From positions 1 to 8,376 of the forward strand of contig DATBMY010000518.1 in assembly GCA_036554605.1 (NCBI GenBank): a DNA stretch of 8,376 nt, read 5' to 3'. The position numbers and the translations under genes were made by a program. Positions 5,242 through 8,376 of the stretch are shown here, in pieces. This DNA comes from DATBMY01 sp036554605. GTDB lineage: Bacteria > Acidobacteriota > Blastocatellia > UBA7656. The notes beneath the pieces are model-generated. The model saw only the letters and a list, made by a program, of their open reading frames with translations. It searched no databases and was not told where the DNA came from. Each line of letters opens with the position of its first letter. The stretch's first letter is position 1.

Positions 5242-7023
5242 TCAGAATATAAAGGCCGCGGATCTGTTTTCCGCGTTTTGAACAAATAGCACGTTGCTGC
5301 CGCTTGCGCCCAGAGGCAATCTCCCTTTGAAAAAGAGCCTGCCAGTTGCTCCATCCTGTCTATACTCTTTGGGAGTGAGCAGGAACCCGTTTAGGATTAT
5401 GATCGAGTCCGGCCGGAAATTATTGCCATAAACCCAGAGCTTCTTCGATTTCTTTATCTTCACGCGCGTGATTGCGGGAAAGGCGGACGGCGCGCCGTTG
5501 GCGTTGACTATTTTTATCGACACACGCTCTGTATCGACCGTTACGCTGCTGGAAGAATCGACTACCTGCACCGTGACGAAATACGAACCGACCGTCGTCG
5601 GCACGCCCTCGATGACCCCCGCCGAAGAGAAGCCAAGACCGGGAGGGAGTGAGCCTCCGGCGATAGACCACCGGTAAGGTTGCCTGCCGCCAGATGCAAA
5701 GAGAGTCAGTTTATAGGTACGGCCAATTACGCCATCAGGAGCGCTGTTGCTGATGATGTTTACCGGTGTGACGGGTTGTCCGCCGCCGCCCCCTCCTCCT
5801 CCTCCGGACGAGGGGTAGATCGTCTGTATGCCGGTAATGTCGTCATTGCCAAGCACCGCGTCGCGGCCTCTGCCATGCGCGGTTGGCCACATGAGGGCGC
5901 TGCTGTCGGAGGAATGGTCTAATCCGATCGCGTGGCCAATTTCGTGGCAAGCAACTTCGGCCAGGTTAGCCGGTGTGCCAAGAAAGCAGTTCATTCCTTT
6001 GTTGAATACTATGTCGGCCTCGAGCAGTGTTTTAAAACTTCTCCCCCCGATAACTTGAGATTGATTCGTCCAGCTGACTCTCGTAAGCGCCACGACGCCC
6101 GAGCAGTTGATCGGGGTATCGAGCTGGCTCAGACAGTCCGCGAACGAGATAGTATTCACTCCGTCCGATACGAGACCGCAACTGCCCGCCTGGCCGGAGA
6201 CCTGCAGATTGATACCTGCTCCGCCTTGCGTAGCCCAGGCGCCCATCGCTCGTCCGATCTCAGTCGCGCCGCCTCCGGAGACGGGCGATTGATTCTGATT
6301 GAGCGCGAAAGAGACATCTCCCTGCATCCACCTGACGCCGCCTCCTATCAGCACAAACTGAGGTGAATAACCGCCCGCCCTCTTTCTCGAATACTCTGAA
6401 GGCTCCGCATTGATCGGCAAATGTGCCTGCTCGGTTTCGATCCTTGCAATCTCGCCTGCCTCGCTTCTCAAAGTCTCTTCCAGCTTTTGAATGTAACTAT
6501 CAAGCGGCGCGCGGTCGGTAACTGCTTCGCCGTCGCCGCGAGCCAGTACATTTACCTCGTCGGATTGGATAGCGCGCGAGACAAACATCTGACCGCTCGC
6601 CGAGTCCTCAATAATGGAGAACATCCCCATGAAAGAATGGGCTACTCTAAGCGAGCCGTCGGAGGATGTATTCAGATATAGCAGAACGTTCTGGTTGGGT
6701 AAGAAATAGGGTTGACCGAAAACGTGCGAGCCCGAAAGCCCGACCGTGCCTCCAAGCTGCTTGAGTACTATCTTCTCCGATGAGATCCGCCCTTTAAAGA
6801 CGCGGTCAGGTATGATTTCGACATAGGTCCAGATCGTTTCGCGGGCATCATCCCAGGCGCTGAAGACCGATCGTACCTGTCCGGTAACTATTACTCGCGA
6901 GCTTACTATAAGCTCTTTATCCGAGAGCATGATGACAGTCGTCGCCTCGGATTTAATCGCGGCGGCGAAGATTATGAAGAAGGTAAGCGCGACCGTAAAA
7001 AGCTTCCGACAAAAGTAATTCAT
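5242..7023 (-). CDS. Secreted matrixin-like zinc metalloprotease with Ig-like and TIG-like C-terminal domains
   Basis: A 593-residue exported protease. I start it at the ATG at 7023, with GTGAGGAA five to ten bases upstream; the GTG at 7035 falls inside that ribosome-binding site. A signal peptide covers residues 1-27 (hydrophobic TVALTFFIIFAAA, then SEA). Residues about 28-165 form a beta-rich domain (VIMLSDKELIVSSRVIVTGQV) that commonly precedes such proteases in Acidobacteriota. The catalytic domain carries the full metzincin motif H360-E361-I-G-H364-A-I-G-L-D-H370, with Met378 in ALMWP as the Met-turn, and ends N-D-D-I-x-G-I-Q-x-I-Y as in M10 matrixins. A nine-glycine linker (407-415) leads to a putative Ig domain (LPPGLGFSSAGVIEGVPT, about 425-510) and a C-terminal TIG-like module (about 518-593) resembling the end of the propeller protein. 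No propeptide cysteine switch is recognisable. A promoter and structured leader lie upstream. Confidence 0.9.
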   Translation of the reverse strand: MNYFCRKLFTVALTFFIIFAAAIKSEATTVIMLSDKELIVSSRVIVTGQVRSVFSAWDDARETIWTYVEIIPDRVFKGRISSEKIVLKQLGGTVGLSGSHVFGQPYFLPNQNVLLYLNTSSDGSLRVAHSFMGMFSIIEDSASGQMFVSRAIQSDEVNVLARGDGEAVTDRAPLDSYIQKLEETLRSEAGEIARIETEQAHLPINAEPSEYSRKRAGGYSPQFVLIGGGVRWMQGDVSFALNQNQSPVSGGGATEIGRAMGAWATQGGAGINLQVSGQAGSCGLVSDGVNTISFADCLSQLDTPINCSGVVALTRVSWTNQSQVIGGRSFKTLLEADIVFNKGMNCFLGTPANLAEVACHEIGHAIGLDHSSDSSALMWPTAHGRGRDAVLGNDDITGIQTIYPSSGGGGGGGGGQPVTPVNIISNSAPDGVIGRTYKLTLFASGGRQPYRWSIAGGSLPPGLGFSSAGVIEGVPTTVGSYFVTVQVVDSSSSVTVDTERVSIKIVNANGAPSAFPAITRVKIKKSKKLWVYGNNFRPDSIIILNGFLLTPKEYRQDGATGRLFFKGRLPLGASGSNVLFVQNAENRSAAFIF

Positions 7024-7094
7024 CTTGTTCCTCACCTGTAGGCTCGAAGGAAGCGACGGCTTGGGAGCATTAGACCTTCAGATCCGTCCGAATT

Positions 7095-7163
7095 TCCGAT
7101 TACGCCTCAGCAAAGATGAACCGGAAAAATAAAGGGAGACTTGAAATCTGAGGCATAATCGGA
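7095..7163 (-). ncRNA. Structured leader of the metalloprotease mRNA: 16-bp stem enclosing a possible 18-codon ORF
   Basis: In the leftward transcript the arms at 7163-7148 and 7110-7095 pair over 16 positions; the only non-Watson-Crick pair is U-G, which becomes a C-A mismatch on the opposite strand, so the stem fits the leftward RNA better. The 37-base loop is pyrimidine-rich. An ATG in the first arm (7156-7154) opens a frame of 18 codons (MPQISSLPLFFRFIFAEA) that stops with TAA in the second arm (7102-7100). It has no clear ribosome-binding site, so translation is uncertain. It lies between the promoter at 7215-7187 and the metalloprotease start. A cis-regulatory leader or a small REP-like repeat are the two readings; no second copy is in the window. 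Confidence 0.45.
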
Positions 7164-7186
7164 GCTTCGAATAACAACCCAAGCGC

Positions 7187-7215
7187 ATTGAACCACAGCC
7201 CTTTAGCAGTGTCAA
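7187..7215 (-). promoter_or_regulatory. Sigma-70-type promoter of the metalloprotease gene
   Basis: On the minus strand a perfect TTGACA (7215-7210) is followed after exactly 17 bases by TTCAAT (7192-7187, 4/6 to TATAAT). Transcription would start near 7180, giving a leader of about 157 bases that contains the stem at 7163-7095. Confidence 0.5.
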
Positions 7216-7370
7216 GAATCTTGCCGGTACACCCATGCCGGATTCGATTCTTAATACGGCGCGAGCCCTTACAAGCGAGTTGCGCGGCTGAAGGGCATCG
7301 ATTATCCCACGGAAAAGTCGAATCGATATATTAGCGAGTTTGTAAAAGTTTCTTAGAATCGAGGGGGCAG
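7216..7370. other. Gene-free spacer with repeated TCGA-containing words
   Basis: No coding signal is seen on either strand in this part of the gap between the Gly-zipper gene and the metalloprotease. It does hold recurring words: GATTCGATTC near 7241, ATCGAT at 7297-7302 and again at 7322-7327, GAATCGAGGGG near 7366, and the latter repeated almost exactly as GATTCGAGGGG in the terminator arm that follows. Their meaning is unknown. Confidence 0.4.
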
Positions 7371-7402
7371 ATTCGAGGGGCGATCCTGGCCGCCCCTCGA
7401 AT
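7371..7402 (-). terminator. Hairpin terminator of the Gly-zipper gene
   Basis: ATTCGAGGGGCG (7371-7382) and CGCCCCTCGAAT (7391-7402) form a perfect 12-bp stem around an 8-base loop, starting 26 bases beyond the stop codon of the leftward gene. The stem is GC-rich, but on the minus strand it is followed by CTGCCCCC and not a T-run, so termination may be partial or need a factor. Confidence 0.6.
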
Positions 7403-7428
7403 GGTCAATTGAGTCCAGACGGATTCGC

Positions 7429-8259
7429 TTAACGAGACCTGCGCTTGCCGGTCATCAAGGACCAGAGAGCGCCCCCGCCTCCGCCAAGCGCAACACCCGC
7501 GAGCGCGCCTCTCTTACCGCCGGCCAGCGCGCCGATGGCAGCGCCCGCGCCTGCCCCGATGAGAGTCTTGGTCAGAACGCTCTTCTTCGATACGCGGCGA
7601 TTAAAGGCTCTCGACGGCTTGTTCTTTAATGCCAGAACGGTGCCCGTACCGCCGCCGGCCAGCGCGCCTATAAGCGCTCCCTTCTTCCCGCCAAGAGCTC
7701 CGCCGAGCCCGGCGCCAGCGGCGGCGCCGCCCGCGATCAAGAGCGCCTTACGCGTGGTCGAGCCTACGCCGCGGTCTTCTCTTGCATAGCGGTAGTCGTT
7801 GTAGCTGGCCCTATCGCCAAGTACCGCAGAAGTGCCCCGGCTGCTTGATGCATAACTGCGCCCGGAGACCCCGCTGCCGTAACCCTGCGCATAGCTCACG
7901 GTCTCGCCCGTTCGGCAAAGCTTGCCGCGTAGCGCCGCCTGCTGGCCCTGGCCGTCCGTAAAGCCCTGGCTGAAGCCGTCGACATACCCGTTCGCGTTGC
8001 TCGTCATCGAGGCTTCATCAGGATAGCTGGCGCCCGACACACCAGTGTTGAAGCCATCGGCGTACCCGGCCTTAAAATCGTTTAAATAAGCATCGGTGTT
8101 TGGCTGCGCGTCTGACGCAAGTGCCGATGAATTAGCGACAGGGACCACCCCGGCCTGTGTCGTCTTCTTTTCGCTTGAGCTTCGATTGCCGCTGAAACTC
8201 AAAACGCCCGCCGCCGTGAGCAGCGCGGCCAATACAATTGCGATAAACTTGGTTGACAT
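7429..8259 (-). CDS. Exported or membrane Gly-rich protein: three GY-x2-G repeats and two glycine-zipper modules
   Basis: A 276-residue protein. The ATG at 8259 is chosen because GGGAGGAGAGGGG lies just before it and a signal peptide or anchor follows (MSTKFIAIVLAALLTAAGVL); the in-frame ATG at 8277 has no ribosome-binding site. Residues 25-56 are polar. Then come three related repeats: G65-Y-A-D-G-F-N-T-G73, G91-Y-V-D-G-F-S-Q-G99 and G126-Y-G-S-G130; the first and third continue GVSG-A/R-SY. After a Tyr/Arg-rich stretch (YNDYRYARED) two glycine-zipper modules follow, 172-211 and 232-268, both built on G-A-x-x-G-x-L-x-G-G-K-K/R-G-A-L, separated by a basic segment (KNKPSRAFNRRVSKKS) and closed by KRRSR. 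Such zippers pack as membrane helices in YMGG/OmpA-type Gly-zipper proteins. One cysteine (C115). Envelope association is inferred; function is not recognised. Confidence 0.75.
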   Translation of the reverse strand: MSTKFIAIVLAALLTAAGVLSFSGNRSSSEKKTTQAGVVPVANSSALASDAQPNTDAYLNDFKAGYADGFNTGVSGASYPDEASMTSNANGYVDGFSQGFTDGQGQQAALRGKLCRTGETVSYAQGYGSGVSGRSYASSSRGTSAVLGDRASYNDYRYAREDRGVGSTTRKALLIAGGAAAGAGLGGALGGKKGALIGALAGGGTGTVLALKNKPSRAFNRRVSKKSVLTKTLIGAGAGAAIGALAGGKRGALAGVALGGGGGALWSLMTGKRRSR

Positions 8260-8376
8260 CTTCCCCTCTCCTCCCATTTACAGAGTAGCTTAATAGCAAG
8301 CAACCGCTCGGCCAGACCTGGAATTTTTTACATTCAGTCTCATACAAAAATATCTCGGAAAAGATCTCATACCGAC

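Noticed and set aside
5932..6366. 144-codon plus-strand open frame opposite the metalloprotease catalytic domain
   Set aside because: It is antisense to the HExxHxxGxxH region, has no domain signature, and is explained by GC-biased codon use of the real gene.
7182..7240. Longer 57-codon frame from an ATG near 7238 through the metalloprotease leader
   Set aside because: It crosses the predicted promoter, lacks a ribosome-binding site and shows no coding character.
7445..7789. Pro/Ala-rich plus-strand frame of 114 codons
   Set aside because: It is the complement of the Gly/Ala-zipper coding sequence; poly-Pro arises from reading Gly codons on the other strand.
8298..8320. Minus-strand TGGCCGAGCGGTTGC resembling a tRNA-Leu/Ser D-arm
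   Set aside because: No matching acceptor stem, anticodon arm or T arm is present around it, so it is a chance match.

Overview
The window (about 55% GC by eye) looks like a soil or sediment bacterium, most likely an Acidobacteriota member of the Blastocatellia type. This rests on gene types only: a secreted Asp-box (sialidase-like) protein and a secreted metzincin that both end in a TIG/IPT-like module, a Gly-zipper protein, and tiny signal-peptide proteins with Lys/Pro-rich tails. No taxonomic marker gene is present, so this is an inference.

Layout. The left half (155-4422) reads rightward: a secreted sialidase-like beta-propeller protein (155-2278), a zinc-type medium-chain alcohol dehydrogenase three bases after it (2282-3241), an HU-family nucleoid protein (3420-3704) behind a very good sigma-70 promoter, then two small exported basic proteins (3978-4187 and 4207-4422) behind a sequence that matches the sigma-54 consensus at 12 of 14 defined positions. 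The right half reads leftward: a STAS-domain anti-sigma-factor antagonist (4814-4419) that meets the last small gene tail to tail with a 4-base stop-codon overlap, tRNA-Val(CAC) with encoded CCA (5158-5083), a 593-residue secreted matrixin-like zinc metalloprotease (7023-5242), and a secreted or membrane Gly-rich/Gly-zipper protein (8259-7429).

How they fit together. The common theme is the cell envelope and outside: four or five products carry signal peptides (propeller protein, metalloprotease, two small basic proteins, Gly-zipper protein). HU, STAS and the tRNA are housekeeping or regulatory neighbours. No single operon unites them; apart from the propeller/dehydrogenase pair and the two small genes, each gene appears to have its own promoter.

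The most interesting non-coding signals are (a) the sigma-54-like element at 3922-3938 with a dense cluster of dyads and direct repeats about 80-120 bases upstream of the predicted start, which is where an enhancer-binding activator would sit; (b) the metalloprotease leader (7095-7163), where a 16-bp stem encloses a possible 18-codon ORF whose start and stop codons lie in opposite arms; and (c) a perfect dyad overlapping the predicted transcription start of the HU gene. I saw no CRISPR array, insertion sequence, phage gene or obvious defence system.
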